Of a DNA stretch of 64,000 bases, positions 7,351 to 14,853 are shown in pieces. A program made the translations under genes and the position numbers. The DNA is taken from NCBI RefSeq assembly GCF_900102505.1, contig NZ_FMVT01000006.1, forward strand, positions 186,001 to 250,000, given 5' to 3'. Position 1 is the stretch's first letter; the number at the start of each line of letters is the position of its first letter. The notes under the pieces were generated by a model, which saw only the letters and a program-made list of their open reading frames with translations, did not search any database and was not told where the DNA came from. The DNA is from Paracoccus tibetensis. Its GTDB lineage: Bacteria; Pseudomonadota; Alphaproteobacteria; Rhodobacterales; Rhodobacteraceae.

Positions 7351-9522
7351 TCATCTCCTCAGATAGCCGATGCGCCGGGGCGCAGGTTGTGCAGGCGCCG
7401 GCTCGCGGGCGCTGTCAGGATCGCCGGGCCGCTCCAGCGGCACGGCCAGAGGGTTGCCGAGGCCGGACATGCACCAGGCCGGCGGCGCCTCCCAATTCAC
7501 CCGGTTCAGCCCAAGATGCTCGGCGACAGCGAGGCCCTGGACGGAATGGTCAAAGCTCTCGTTGCGGCTCTGCCCCTTGCGCAGCTCCCAGCCCTTCTCC
7601 GTGCGTTGCTCGGCCAGGTGCTCGGCCACATGCTCGGCCTCCATCCAGGCCGGAATGTGCTGGGCGCCGATCGGCGTGTTGGTGCGGCCAAGGGCCGCCG
7701 CGACGCTGTCCTTCAGCCGATCGACCGCCATGTTCAGCAGCTTGATGCCGCGCGCCTTCTTGCCGCCAGACGCCCGCTCGGGCGCCTCATGCCAGACCCG
7801 GTCCCGCTGCTTGAGCCCGCCGCGGCCGACTGACAGATAGAACCGCCCGCCGAGGCCGGCGCGAGCCTGCCCGCGCCAGAACTTCTCGGCATTGTCGGCC
7901 CAGCCCGGCGGCCCGCCGAAGTCGATGACCACGGCCACCGGCTTTAGCCCATAGGCCTCGCCCTCGACCGGAAAGACCTTCTCGGCCAGCTCGGCGAGCA
8001 CGCCGGCATCCTCGGCATAGCGGCCCGGATCCACCGCGCGATACTTGCCGTCGTCGCCCTTGGCCTTGGGCGCATCGTCCGGCGGCTGGTGAATGGCGTA
8101 GCGGTCGAGCGCCACCCGCTCGCCTTCCGGGCCCCAGGCCATTACCATCACCTCGAAGCGGTTGCCCTGCACATCGACGCTGATCGTGATGAACCGCGCC
8201 CAGGCCGGCGCGATCCCCTTGGCGATCGGCATCGCCTGCATGCGCAGCGCCTCGACCGTCAGCGCGTCCTCGTCCTCGTCCTTGGCCTTGCGATAGGGCA
8301 GGCCGATCTCGGTGTAGTGGACCCCAACGAAATCGAGATCATCGCCCGTCGCCTCCATCACCCGGCGGGCGGCCTCGTAACGCTCGACCAGGCCAGCCCA
8401 AGACGAAAAGGCCGCAGCCGCGCCGTTCAGCGCATAGCTGGCGATGGACGTGTGCCGCAGCTCCCCGTCCTCGATCCGGACCAGGCGGCGCGCGCCGGTC
8501 GCGGGATCGACCACGCGCCCCTCATGCAACCAGCCGCCGTGATGGGCCATCGCCCGGCGGTTCAGCTCGGCCTTGTGGCGATGCTCGATCTCGCAGCAGC
8601 CGCAGTGCGGACAGACCATCACGGCTGCCTCGCCGGCCTCGCCCGGATCGAGATCGCGGTTGTAGTCGAGTCGCGCATAGGTCGGCTCGAACAGCTCGCT
8701 GCAATCGGGGCATTCCCAATACCAGCGCCCGCGGGTGCCGGCGTTGTAGAGGTTCACGATCCCGGCCGTTGCCGCCGGCAACAGATGCGGCTCGAGCGAG
8801 CTCGGCGGCTGAAACTGATCCTCATCTACCGGGAAGGCCGGCGTGCTTTCCGCAACGACGCAGCCCCGGCTCAGAAAGGTCCGGACCCGCACCAGCGCCA
8901 TGCTCCAGGGCGAGGCTTCCGGCGAGTCTTTTGGGCCGAGCCGCTGCGGCATGTGGTCATAGTCGGTCAGCAGCACCAGGCGCTGCGAGCGCGAAGACAG
9001 CTGGTTCGCCACCGGATAGCCGATCGCCAGCCGCATGCCCTTGAATCGCTTGCGGCTGAACGTGCTGTCGTCGCGCGCCTTGCCGAGCCGCTCCCACAGT
9101 AACGGGCTGTTTTCGATCGCCGGGTTCAGCTTCTCCTCAACCCAGGCATCCGCATCCGTCTTCGTCATGTGGATCAGCTGCACCGGGCCGGGCGCGCAGG
9201 TGATCGCGTGCGCCGAGATAGAGAGGAGCATCTGGCTCTTGCCGCTCTGCGACGGGCCGACGAAGACGACGCCCTTGAAGCGGCGCGACTGCGAGATGTC
9301 CTGCGGCTCGGCTGTGTAGGGCGCGATGCCTCGGTCATAGGCCGACCATTTGCCGGCCACCGGTACGCGCAGCGCCCGCTCAGCGGCGTCGGTGACCGAG
9401 ATCCGGCTCGGCGGATCGAGGAGCGGCAACGCGTCGGCGACCAGTTCCTCGGGCGTGACGAACGGGGGCAGCGGCGGGATGCGAGTGAGTATCCCGGCCG
9501 GGCGGTCCAGCATCTCGACCAT
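7351..9522 (-). CDS. Terminase large subunit, lambda gpA family
   Basis: A 723-aa packaging motor. The ATPase part has Walker A GPSQSGKS at 89-96 and a Walker B-like strand RLVLLTDYDHMP at 181-192. Two CxxC knuckles (CPDC 271-274, CPHC 304-307) form a probable zinc site common in gpA proteins. The nuclease part begins with ISVDVQGNRFE at about 447-457, whose Asp is a metal ligand. It cuts concatemers at cos-type ends or starts headful packaging. It overlaps the small subunit by one base. Confidence 0.95.
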   Translation of the reverse strand: MVEMLDRPAGILTRIPPLPPFVTPEELVADALPLLDPPSRISVTDAAERALRVPVAGKWSAYDRGIAPYTAEPQDISQSRRFKGVVFVGPSQSGKSQMLLSISAHAITCAPGPVQLIHMTKTDADAWVEEKLNPAIENSPLLWERLGKARDDSTFSRKRFKGMRLAIGYPVANQLSSRSQRLVLLTDYDHMPQRLGPKDSPEASPWSMALVRVRTFLSRGCVVAESTPAFPVDEDQFQPPSSLEPHLLPAATAGIVNLYNAGTRGRWYWECPDCSELFEPTYARLDYNRDLDPGEAGEAAVMVCPHCGCCEIEHRHKAELNRRAMAHHGGWLHEGRVVDPATGARRLVRIEDGELRHTSIASYALNGAAAAFSSWAGLVERYEAARRVMEATGDDLDFVGVHYTEIGLPYRKAKDEDEDALTVEALRMQAMPIAKGIAPAWARFITISVDVQGNRFEVMVMAWGPEGERVALDRYAIHQPPDDAPKAKGDDGKYRAVDPGRYAEDAGVLAELAEKVFPVEGEAYGLKPVAVVIDFGGPPGWADNAEKFWRGQARAGLGGRFYLSVGRGGLKQRDRVWHEAPERASGGKKARGIKLLNMAVDRLKDSVAAALGRTNTPIGAQHIPAWMEAEHVAEHLAEQRTEKGWELRKGQSRNESFDHSVQGLAVAEHLGLNRVNWEAPPAWCMSGLGNPLAVPLERPGDPDSAREPAPAQPAPRRIGYLRR

Positions 9523-10181
9523 CAGCCGAGGTCCATCTCGCCTTGCCGGGCAAGGCGCACGACGCTGCTGCGGCCGAGGACCGCCTCGATCTGCCGGCGG
9601 ACCTCCTCGCGCATCTGGTCGCAGCGCTCCTGCATCTTGGCCACCTGCGCGGGCGAAAGGCCAAACTCCATCTCGGCGAAGTCCGGCAGCGTGTCCATTT
9701 CGGCCCCGAAGGTGACGAACACGTCCTCGATCAGCGTCCGCATCCGGTCAACGCGCACTAGGTCGCCCCGTTGCTCGGCAACTCGATTTCGGTGATATTC
9801 GGCCTCCGACCACTGCCGCAGGTCGGCGGCGGTCAGCTCGCCCTCTTCCTCGGCCTGGTCCTCGTCGAGGTTGCGGAAGGCCAGTGCCGCTTGAGCGGCC
9901 AGCTGATCGCCCCGCTGCTTGGCTGAGCGCAGCCGCGCGTCCCGATCCTGCTTCCAAGCCCAGCACTGCGCAAGGCTAAACTCGTAGGCGACGCCGTTCT
10001 GCCCGGCCGAGAGCGCCGGCATACCTTGGCCGGCCCATTTGCCGACCGTGTTCTCCGAGACGCCGAAGGCGCGGGCCAGCTGCGTGCGGTTGAGGGGCGT
10101 GCCGTCATCCTCGACGCCCTCCGGAAGCGGATAGCGCGAGACCTCCAGCACGCTCCCATCGGCAAGCGTGATGGAAGTCAT
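9522..10181 (-). CDS. Terminase small subunit, Nu1-like DNA-binding protein
   Basis: A 219-aa protein. The HTH segment TQLARAFGVSENTVGKWAGQGM (about 38-59) is of the Nu1/MerR type and should recognise the packaging site. The rest is charged and helical (EDQAEEEGELTAADLRQWSEAEYHRNR), suited to oligomerisation and contact with the large subunit. ATG 10181 was chosen because AAAGG lies about ten bases upstream; an in-frame start at 10223 would add an unlikely hydrophobic leader. The 122 bases upstream, to the next gene's end, show no clear promoter. Confidence 0.85.
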   Translation of the reverse strand: MTSITLADGSVLEVSRYPLPEGVEDDGTPLNRTQLARAFGVSENTVGKWAGQGMPALSAGQNGVAYEFSLAQCWAWKQDRDARLRSAKQRGDQLAAQAALAFRNLDEDQAEEEGELTAADLRQWSEAEYHRNRVAEQRGDLVRVDRMRTLIEDVFVTFGAEMDTLPDFAEMEFGLSPAQVAKMQERCDQMREEVRRQIEAVLGRSSVVRLARQGEMDLG

Positions 10182-10303
10182 GAGGGACAAGCCTTTCGAA
10201 AACAACAACAACCCAAACAGCAACCCCGAGCAGAAACTGCTGAATGGGATGTAACGCGGTGCGAATTACCCGCGTGCGAAAAGGCCCCGGGAAGGACCCG
10301 TGG

Positions 10304-11020
10304 CTATCTGGATTTTGCCGCAACGCGCTCGATCATCTTCTCGATCGTGCGCGCCAGATGCGCGGGCAGGCGATCGGCATAAACCTCCGAGGCACCGTCC
10401 ATGAAGCCGAGGCGCGGGCCATAGACCGGCGCGCCGGCGGTGAAGTGCAGCACCTTGCTGATCGAGCCATCCGGCGCCCGCTTCCAGATCCCCGGCGAAA
10501 GCGCGGAGCCGGGCTTGGAAACAAAGAAGCCAGCGCGGCGGCGGGTTTTTGCGCCGGCCGCCGGCGCGGTGGCCGCGGGACCGGACACGGCGGCGATCGC
10601 TTGCCGCCGCTCGGCATTGGCCCAGTTGCCGTAGGCGTCCAGCTTTGCGCCCTCGGCCGGGACCGCGGCCTGCATGATCATCCCGCCAGCGCCGAGCTGC
10701 GAGGCCATCAGCCGCTCGAGCCCGGTCTGGGCGCGGGCGCCGCCGAGCTCCTGGACCTTCAGGAAGTGACGCCGTCCGACCGTCGCGCGCTCCATGACTT
10801 CGGCCTCAAGGCTGTTGGGCTTAGCGCGCCAGACCATGAAGGCGTTGTTTGTGAAGCGGGTGGGCCGGTCGAACACCCGGTCCATCCGGTCCTGCACATG
10901 CTTCAGCACGTCGTCGGCAGTATCGTTCAGCGCCCAGCTGGCGGCGCGGCGGGCGTCCTTGTCGATCAGCTGCTTCAGGTTGCGCTGCAGCTCGGCATCG
11001 TCCGTCGCGACTCTGAGCAT
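10304..11020 (-). CDS. Phage protein, possible minor tail protein
   Basis: A 238-aa basic protein with start LRVATDDAELQRNLKQLIDK and the motif SWALNDTADDVLKHVQDRMDRV, a pattern seen in minor tail/head completion proteins that begin with a helical Ala/Asn segment. The C-terminal half has a Gly/Ala-rich linker and then VYGPRLGFMDGASEVYADRL. A clear site GGAGG precedes the ATG. It lies upstream of the terminase genes and not in the tail module, which is unusual for a tail protein, so the assignment is tentative. Confidence 0.5.
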   Translation of the reverse strand: MLRVATDDAELQRNLKQLIDKDARRAASWALNDTADDVLKHVQDRMDRVFDRPTRFTNNAFMVWRAKPNSLEAEVMERATVGRRHFLKVQELGGARAQTGLERLMASQLGAGGMIMQAAVPAEGAKLDAYGNWANAERRQAIAAVSGPAATAPAAGAKTRRRAGFFVSKPGSALSPGIWKRAPDGSISKVLHFTAGAPVYGPRLGFMDGASEVYADRLPAHLARTIEKMIERVAAKSR

Positions 11021-11157
11021 AGCGATGCCTCCGGATCGATGATGTCTCAGCTGTGGCGGTTGCGGACCAACGCGAATGCCCTGTGCAAAAGGGCAACTTC
11101 AAGATGTGACAACCTGAGAGTAGATTGGACGGGTAAAGAGTAACCAGAAGGTGTTTC

Positions 11158-11343
11158 GTGTTTACTGCTCAACAAGTTCCAGGTTCCCGACTTCCCCTGA
11201 CCACAGCAGACTGGCAGCTCATCATGACGGCAATCAGCGCCTATGGACATAACAGCCAGTACCGCGACTTGATTGACCGTCTGCAAGCTTTCCCGCCAGT
11301 GAAGAATGCGCCTGGCTTAAATGCCCCGCTGCGCCGCTCCTAA
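11158..11343 (+). CDS. Small phage protein of unknown function
   Basis: A 61-aa frame starting at GTG 11158, with AGAAGG about seven bases upstream. The core LTTADWQLIMTAISAYGHNSQYRDLIDRLQ looks like one compact amphipathic helical domain. It is the only rightward gene inside the leftward phage region, standing between two leftward genes and followed at once by a strong hairpin (11344-11385). This isolated, self-terminated arrangement suggests a cargo gene expressed on its own. No function is recognised. Confidence 0.5.
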   Translation: MFTAQQVPGSRLPLTTADWQLIMTAISAYGHNSQYRDLIDRLQAFPPVKNAPGLNAPLRRS

Positions 11344-11385
11344 AGACAAGTGCCCGCGAGGAATGATCCTTGCGGGCGCACGTCT
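11344..11385. terminator. Strong hairpin, probable bidirectional terminator
   Basis: A nearly perfect inverted repeat: arm 11344-11362, loop ATGA at 11363-11366, arm 11367-11385 (outer AGAC pairs GTCT, core TGCCCGC pairs GCGGGC). It has no T tract on either side, so it may be a weak or Rho-assisted terminator or an RNA-stabilising hairpin. It lies directly after the rightward 61-aa gene and 39 bases from the end of the leftward gene at 11425. Confidence 0.55.
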
Positions 11386-11424
11386 GGATAATATCTAAAT
11401 CTATGCCCTCCTGCGGGATAAGCG

Positions 11425-12180
11425 TCAAGGAAGTTTTCTTCCTCGGTTCGCCATTCTGCTCAGAGAAGCCGTGAGCGCCGCGAGGAGAGCCGCGGTGTTC
11501 TTGCCGTCGTCGGACCACCCGTGAGCCTTCAGGACGTCCCTGAAGCTTTTCCCGTGAAGGCAAACAGCATCTACCAGCTGCCGATCAAGAATTACCGACG
11601 CTGTCGGCTTGCCGCGCTTCGACGGCCTTACCCGCCGCACGACCATCGCGGCGCCACTGCCGATCCGCTGCTGCAGGTTCTTAATCTGTAACCCGACCCA
11701 CAGATAGGCGTCGATAAACTCGCCGCTGCCGCCGCCAACACCATCGGTGCGGGTTTCGATGCTGGCGCACTTCATGCCGCCTGCTGTGTGCATCTCGACC
11801 AAATCGCGGTAGCGCCGGGCGATATCCACCTGTTCCCTTGAAAAGGGCAGGGCAGGCTCGCGCTTCTCCTTCTGTGCTCGCGCCAGTTCTCGCCGTTCAA
11901 GATCATCGAAGATGTCGATGGCGCGCGCCGCCTTGAACCCGCGCCAGCCGGTGGCCTCGACCTTGTAGCCGCTCTTTGTGCTGGCATCCGGCATGACGAC
12001 GTTCGGGGTCACCGCCCGCGTCGGCCCGCGCGCCGGCGCAGCCGGGATGCCGGGGCCACAGCCTTCGGCAGGCATGGCGCGCCGCATGATGTCTCGCAGC
12101 CGTGCCGCCTCCAGCGCCAGCCGATCCTCCGAGCCGCCATCCGCCGCGACCGCCAAGCGCTGGAGGTAGGTTCCCATCAT
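11425..12180 (-). CDS. Phage protein, last gene of the early leftward run; possible late regulator
   Basis: A 251-aa protein. The N-terminal 80 residues are low-complexity and proline-rich; the middle has FSREQVDIARRYRDLVEMH; the C-terminal part ILDRQLVDAVCLHGKSFRDVLKAHGW reads like a helix-turn-helix. A DNA-binding C-terminus at the end of the early operon and before the structural block is where lambdoid phages place the late antiterminator or activator, so that role is a reasonable guess. The start ATG at 12180 overlaps the upstream stop. No family was firmly recognised. Confidence 0.6.
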   Translation of the reverse strand: MMGTYLQRLAVAADGGSEDRLALEAARLRDIMRRAMPAEGCGPGIPAAPARGPTRAVTPNVVMPDASTKSGYKVEATGWRGFKAARAIDIFDDLERRELARAQKEKREPALPFSREQVDIARRYRDLVEMHTAGGMKCASIETRTDGVGGGSGEFIDAYLWVGLQIKNLQQRIGSGAAMVVRRVRPSKRGKPTASVILDRQLVDAVCLHGKSFRDVLKAHGWSDDGKNTAALLAALTASLSRMANRGRKLP

Positions 12181-12743
12181 GCTGCCGTTCCTTCTTCCGT
12201 CACTGCGGCCTGAATCGCCTCGATCTCGGCCAGGTCTTCATGCCATGCCGCCAGCCAAGCCCTTTCGGCAGGCGTCGCGCGTCCAACTTCGATGTTCTCT
12301 CGGATCACCCCGCGCTTGTGGCGGTTCTCTTCCGCCTCCAGCTTCAGGCGCGAGATGATGTACTTGCCCGGCGGCGGGCCGAGCCTCTTCGCCACCTGGA
12401 ACAGCTCGACGGCCCAGTTTTCGGCCATCGCCTGCCGCCCCATGGCCGATCGGATCAGGCTCTGGGCATAGGCGCTGTCGCGCGGGGGCGGGCATTGGAT
12501 GGTCATTGCCCAGGAGCGGATCAGCCCTTCCTCGGGCCAGACGCCTTTGCCCGCGTGCCGCGCAATCAGATCTACCATGGCCCGCAGGTTGTCGTCGGAC
12601 ATGTAGCTGAGCCAGTCGCGTAGCCGCGACATCGCCTTGTCATGCGCCTCCGCGCTGACCCCGCGCTTGCGCCCCAGCCCAGCCAAAGGCTGCATCAGCA
12701 GCATGTCCACTCGAGCCCTCATTTCCGCGTTCACGCCAGACAT
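12177..12743 (-). CDS. Phage protein of unknown function
   Basis: A 188-aa protein with start at ATG 12743, preceded by AAGGGGAAGG, a very good ribosome binding site; an upstream in-frame start at 12782 lacks one. It is helical and charged, with MSRLRDWLSYMSDDNLRAMV and YIISRLKLEAEENRHKRGVI. No catalytic motif was seen. It ends in a 4-base overlap with the next gene, and its promoter region contains the repeated GACTGTC motifs at 12797-12916. Confidence 0.65.
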   Translation of the reverse strand: MSGVNAEMRARVDMLLMQPLAGLGRKRGVSAEAHDKAMSRLRDWLSYMSDDNLRAMVDLIARHAGKGVWPEEGLIRSWAMTIQCPPPRDSAYAQSLIRSAMGRQAMAENWAVELFQVAKRLGPPPGKYIISRLKLEAEENRHKRGVIRENIEVGRATPAERAWLAAWHEDLAEIEAIQAAVTEEGTAA

Positions 12744-12796
12744 CTCGACCTTCCCCTTTCTCAGCCCTACCGACTTGTCCACAAGCGCCGCTGCGG

Positions 12797-12916
12797 GACT
12801 GTCGCGAGACTGGCGTTGTCTTTGTCATTTTCTTTGTCCCTGTCTCTATGGAGCGCGACAGTCTTGAAGTGTCTTAGGACTGTCTCAGACTGTCTTGCGG
12901 ACAATGTTGGGACAGT
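12797..12916. repeat. Cluster of GACTGTC/GACAGTC heptamers (iteron- or operator-like)
   Basis: GACTGTC occurs at 12797-12803, 12878-12884 and 12888-12894; its complement GACAGTC at 12857-12863; a partial GACAGT at 12911-12916. Several extra TGTC steps (TTTGTC, CCTGTC, AGTGTC) lie between. The stretch holds no gene, is flanked by leftward genes, and is richer in T runs than its surroundings. Either a replication origin with iterons or a regulator binding cluster would look like this. Confidence 0.5.
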
Positions 12917-12926
12917 TTGAAAAGGG

Positions 12927-13553
12927 TCAGGCGCGCGTTCGCCCGCGCGTCATCGTCAAGTCCAGCATGTGGTCGGACCAACGGGCGATACCCTTCTCGA
13001 TCCACGAGGAGGTGCGGTACTCGCAGCCTTCCTTGACCAGCCACTCGTCGATCCAGCGCACGGCTGCATCGTTCTCGGCCAGTTCCTTCTGGTAGCCCGA
13101 AAGCGACGTACGCAGCCGCAGCAGGCGCTTGCTGGCACTGGCCGCCTCGCTGCGCGCGCGGTGATCCTCCTTGCGCGAGATCGCCTCTGTAAGAGTGCGC
13201 AGGATCATCGGGTGCATGAGGCGGATCTCGCCGCCGCAGCTGACCCGTCGCCACTTGTGCAGCGGGCCGAACTCCAGCCGGCAGAGCTGCTCGAAGTGGT
13301 CGCGGTCGACGAACAGCATCTTCGCCAGCACGGACATGTCAGTCGGCAGCGTGCCGATCGGCGATTGGTCGTAGCTGATGTTGATCAGGTCGAAGTAGTA
13401 GGCCCGGCACTCGGCCGTGCCCTTCAGACGCATGTCGCAGTTGAGCCAGCGCCGCCGCTCCCAAGCCATGAAGTAGTGGCTGTCGAGCCGGTCGTCGCTG
13501 GTGAGGGGGTATTCGTCGAGTTCGTCGATTGCCGCCAGGTGAACCGCCATCAT
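12927..13553 (-). CDS. Phage protein, possibly replication-associated
   Basis: A 208-aa protein. The N-terminal half (HYFMAWERRRWLNCDMRLKG, then AYYFDLINISYDQSPIGTLP) resembles the N-terminal module of phage replication proteins that begin with a DUF1376-like winged fold; the C-terminal half is a long charged helix (RARSEAASASKRLLRLRTSL). It lies directly upstream of the repeat cluster at 12797-12916, the relation expected of an origin-binding protein next to its origin. The similarity is by eye only. The start overlaps the preceding stop by 4 bases. Confidence 0.55.
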   Translation of the reverse strand: MMAVHLAAIDELDEYPLTSDDRLDSHYFMAWERRRWLNCDMRLKGTAECRAYYFDLINISYDQSPIGTLPTDMSVLAKMLFVDRDHFEQLCRLEFGPLHKWRRVSCGGEIRLMHPMILRTLTEAISRKEDHRARSEAASASKRLLRLRTSLSGYQKELAENDAAVRWIDEWLVKEGCEYRTSSWIEKGIARWSDHMLDLTMTRGRTRA

Positions 13554-14074
13554 GCTGCCACCCGGTCCGCGTCCTTGCGCATCATCCGCGCCAGAAGGTA
13601 CTGCGAATATTCAGGCGTGAACCCGGCGCTCGCCTGCTTCGACAGGTAGGTGTAGCTGACACCGAGGTCTTTGGCCACGGCGTGCAAAGACGGGTAAAGC
13701 CTACTGTGGATGCGGCATTGCTTGGCGTTGCCCGGCTTACCGGGACGCCGAGCGCCCCTGATCCCGGTGCCTGCCCGCTCGGCATCGCCGAAGCGTGCCA
13801 GCTGGGCGCTAATGTTGGCCGCCGAGGTTCCGAGCGCTGCAGCGGCTGCCGAAATCGAAGGGTAGACAACGCCCCGGATGCGGACGGGCACGCAATTCTT
13901 GCCGCCGCTGCGGTGCTTGACCAGCCCCGCTCGCAACCGGGCTCGACAGTTGCGCTGGCGGTCGATCTCTGCCGCACGGCAGGCATCGCAGCGGCACTTG
14001 TGGCGGCTGTATCCACCCGGGGTGCCATGCCGGAAGGGCTTTGCTTCCGGTGCTGGCGAGGCAACCGCGCTCAC
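13550..14074 (-). CDS. DNA-binding phage protein with Cys/His knuckle and two NUMOD-like modules
   Basis: A 174-aa protein starting at GTG 14074, whose bases overlap the stop of the upstream 52-aa gene (GTGA). Residues about 15-34 hold HGTPGGYSRHKCRCDACR, a His/Cys set suited to zinc. Two related segments follow: RIRGVVYPSISAAAAALGTS and RIHSRLYPSLHAVAKDLGVS, each a strand plus helix-turn-helix as in the NUMOD/IENR1 DNA-binding modules of homing endonucleases. No HNH or GIY-YIG nuclease domain is present, so it is a binder and perhaps a regulator. Confidence 0.65.
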   Translation of the reverse strand: MSAVASPAPEAKPFRHGTPGGYSRHKCRCDACRAAEIDRQRNCRARLRAGLVKHRSGGKNCVPVRIRGVVYPSISAAAAALGTSAANISAQLARFGDAERAGTGIRGARRPGKPGNAKQCRIHSRLYPSLHAVAKDLGVSYTYLSKQASAGFTPEYSQYLLARMMRKDADRVAA

Positions 14075-14229
14075 TCCTCATCCCTTCCATGCACACCTTC
14101 GCGCTCATGACGCGGCACCCGCCGGAAGAATTTTTCCGAGATCGATATAAGGCGGTGGTAGCGGCCGAGGGCGCGCCGGGCGCGCGCCTCGTAAAATCGC
14201 CCCAGGACGTGGTTCATAAGTCGGGTCAT
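14071..14229 (-). CDS. Small basic phage protein (52 aa)
   Basis: A 52-codon frame linked on both sides by 4-base overlaps: its ATG (14229-14227) overlaps the TGA of the upstream gene, and its TGA (14073-14071) overlaps the GTG start of the downstream gene. The product starts MTRLMNHVLGRFYEARARRA and is strongly basic (Arg/His-rich), with a helical N-terminus. Coupling on both sides in an otherwise unexplained 150-base gap argues that it is translated. Function unknown. Confidence 0.65.
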   Translation of the reverse strand: MTRLMNHVLGRFYEARARRALGRYHRLISISEKFFRRVPRHEREGVHGRDEE

Positions 14230-14552
14230 TCGTGGCCCTCGATACGGCTGAAGACGATCTCGGCGCCGGCCAGGGCGATGACCGCCATGACGTAGCGCAG
14301 CTTCGGGTCGTGTTCCTCGCGCAGCCAGTTGATGACCTGTCGAGGGCTGACATCGAGAACAGCCGAGGCCTTTTCAGAGAGCTCGCGTTCCGAGCGGGAC
14401 GGGAACGCTCGCCACAACAAGTCACTGAACCAGCGCCGGCTCGCGCAAGGGTCGGTGGAATGTGCAGGATTTTTCACGGACAGCGCTCCATATTGGTCCC
14501 GTGACGAGTGACCATTTGAGCAACGGAGAGAGGACGCGGCATGTTGGGTCAT
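14226..14552 (-). CDS. Small phage protein with a helix-turn-helix-like segment
   Basis: Up to 108 aa if it starts at ATG 14552, which overlaps the stop of the upstream Cro-like gene. A GTG at codon 26 with GGAG eight bases upstream is an alternative start. The C-terminal part ASAVLDVSPRQVINWLREEH reads as a helix-turn-helix, followed by a hydrophobic helix YVMAVIALAGAEIVFS. It is probably an early regulator or accessory protein; no family is recognised. Confidence 0.6.
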   Translation of the reverse strand: MTQHAASSLRCSNGHSSRDQYGALSVKNPAHSTDPCASRRWFSDLLWRAFPSRSERELSEKASAVLDVSPRQVINWLREEHDPKLRYVMAVIALAGAEIVFSRIEGHE

Positions 14553-14767
14553 GCGGCGTCCTCTGAGCTTTCAGTAGTCGGGAAGAAGTCCTCACGGACG
14601 ATCGGGTAACCCAACGAATGCGCTATCCGCAGCACCTCTGGCTTGTGATCATCCGGAATAGACTGTCGATCCTTCCAACTCTGGACCGTCGACACCGGCC
14701 GACCAAGGGCCCGAGCCATTGGACGAACGCCACCGAAGATCTGAACAATGTGCGCGACATAGGACAT
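14549..14767 (-). CDS. Cro-like HTH protein (carph-isopro/YdaS type), first leftward early gene
   Basis: A 72-aa protein when started at ATG 14767; an earlier ATG at 14809 would place the start within the operators. The core IVQIFGGVRPMARALGRPVS plus TVQSWKDRQSIPDDH is the compact helix-turn-helix of carph-isopro or YdaS-type phage regulators. It is divergent from the XRE repressor at 14854, with two palindromic operators between, the cI/cro geometry. It would repress the repressor gene and favour the lytic path. Confidence 0.75.
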   Translation of the reverse strand: MSYVAHIVQIFGGVRPMARALGRPVSTVQSWKDRQSIPDDHKPEVLRIAHSLGYPIVREDFFPTTESSEDAA

Positions 14768-14777
14768 GCGGACAAAC

Positions 14778-14794
14778 TTCCGCATTTTGCAGAC
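14778..14794. promoter_or_regulatory. Phage operator A
   Basis: TTCCGCATTTTGCAGAC, an imperfect palindrome of two 7-bp half sites around TTT. It matches the consensus GTCyGCA-N3-TGCrGAC shared with the sites at 14802, 15450 and 15474. Its centre is 24 bp from the centre of operator B. It lies between the Cro-like and repressor genes. Confidence 0.75.
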
Positions 14795-14801
14795 GATCGT
14801 C

Positions 14802-14818
14802 AACTGCATTTTGCGGAC
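14802..14818. promoter_or_regulatory. Phage operator B, overlapping the repressor promoter
   Basis: AACTGCATTTTGCGGAC, same 7-3-7 palindrome. The right half contains TTGCGG (14811-14816), which forms a plausible -35 box with TACTGT (14834-14839) after a 17-bp spacer, pointing right into the repressor gene. Binding here would block or stimulate that promoter. Confidence 0.75.
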
Positions 14819-14839
14819 AGACGTGCGGACACTTACTGT
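14811..14839 (+). promoter_or_regulatory. Candidate repressor-maintenance promoter
   Basis: TTGCGG (14811-14816), 17-bp spacer, TACTGT (14834-14839). The predicted transcript would begin around 14846, only about eight bases before the repressor ATG at 14854, and no ribosome binding site is visible there, so the message may be leaderless, as the lambda cI maintenance message is. Confidence 0.45.
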
Positions 14840-14853
14840 GCGACTAAAAGATT

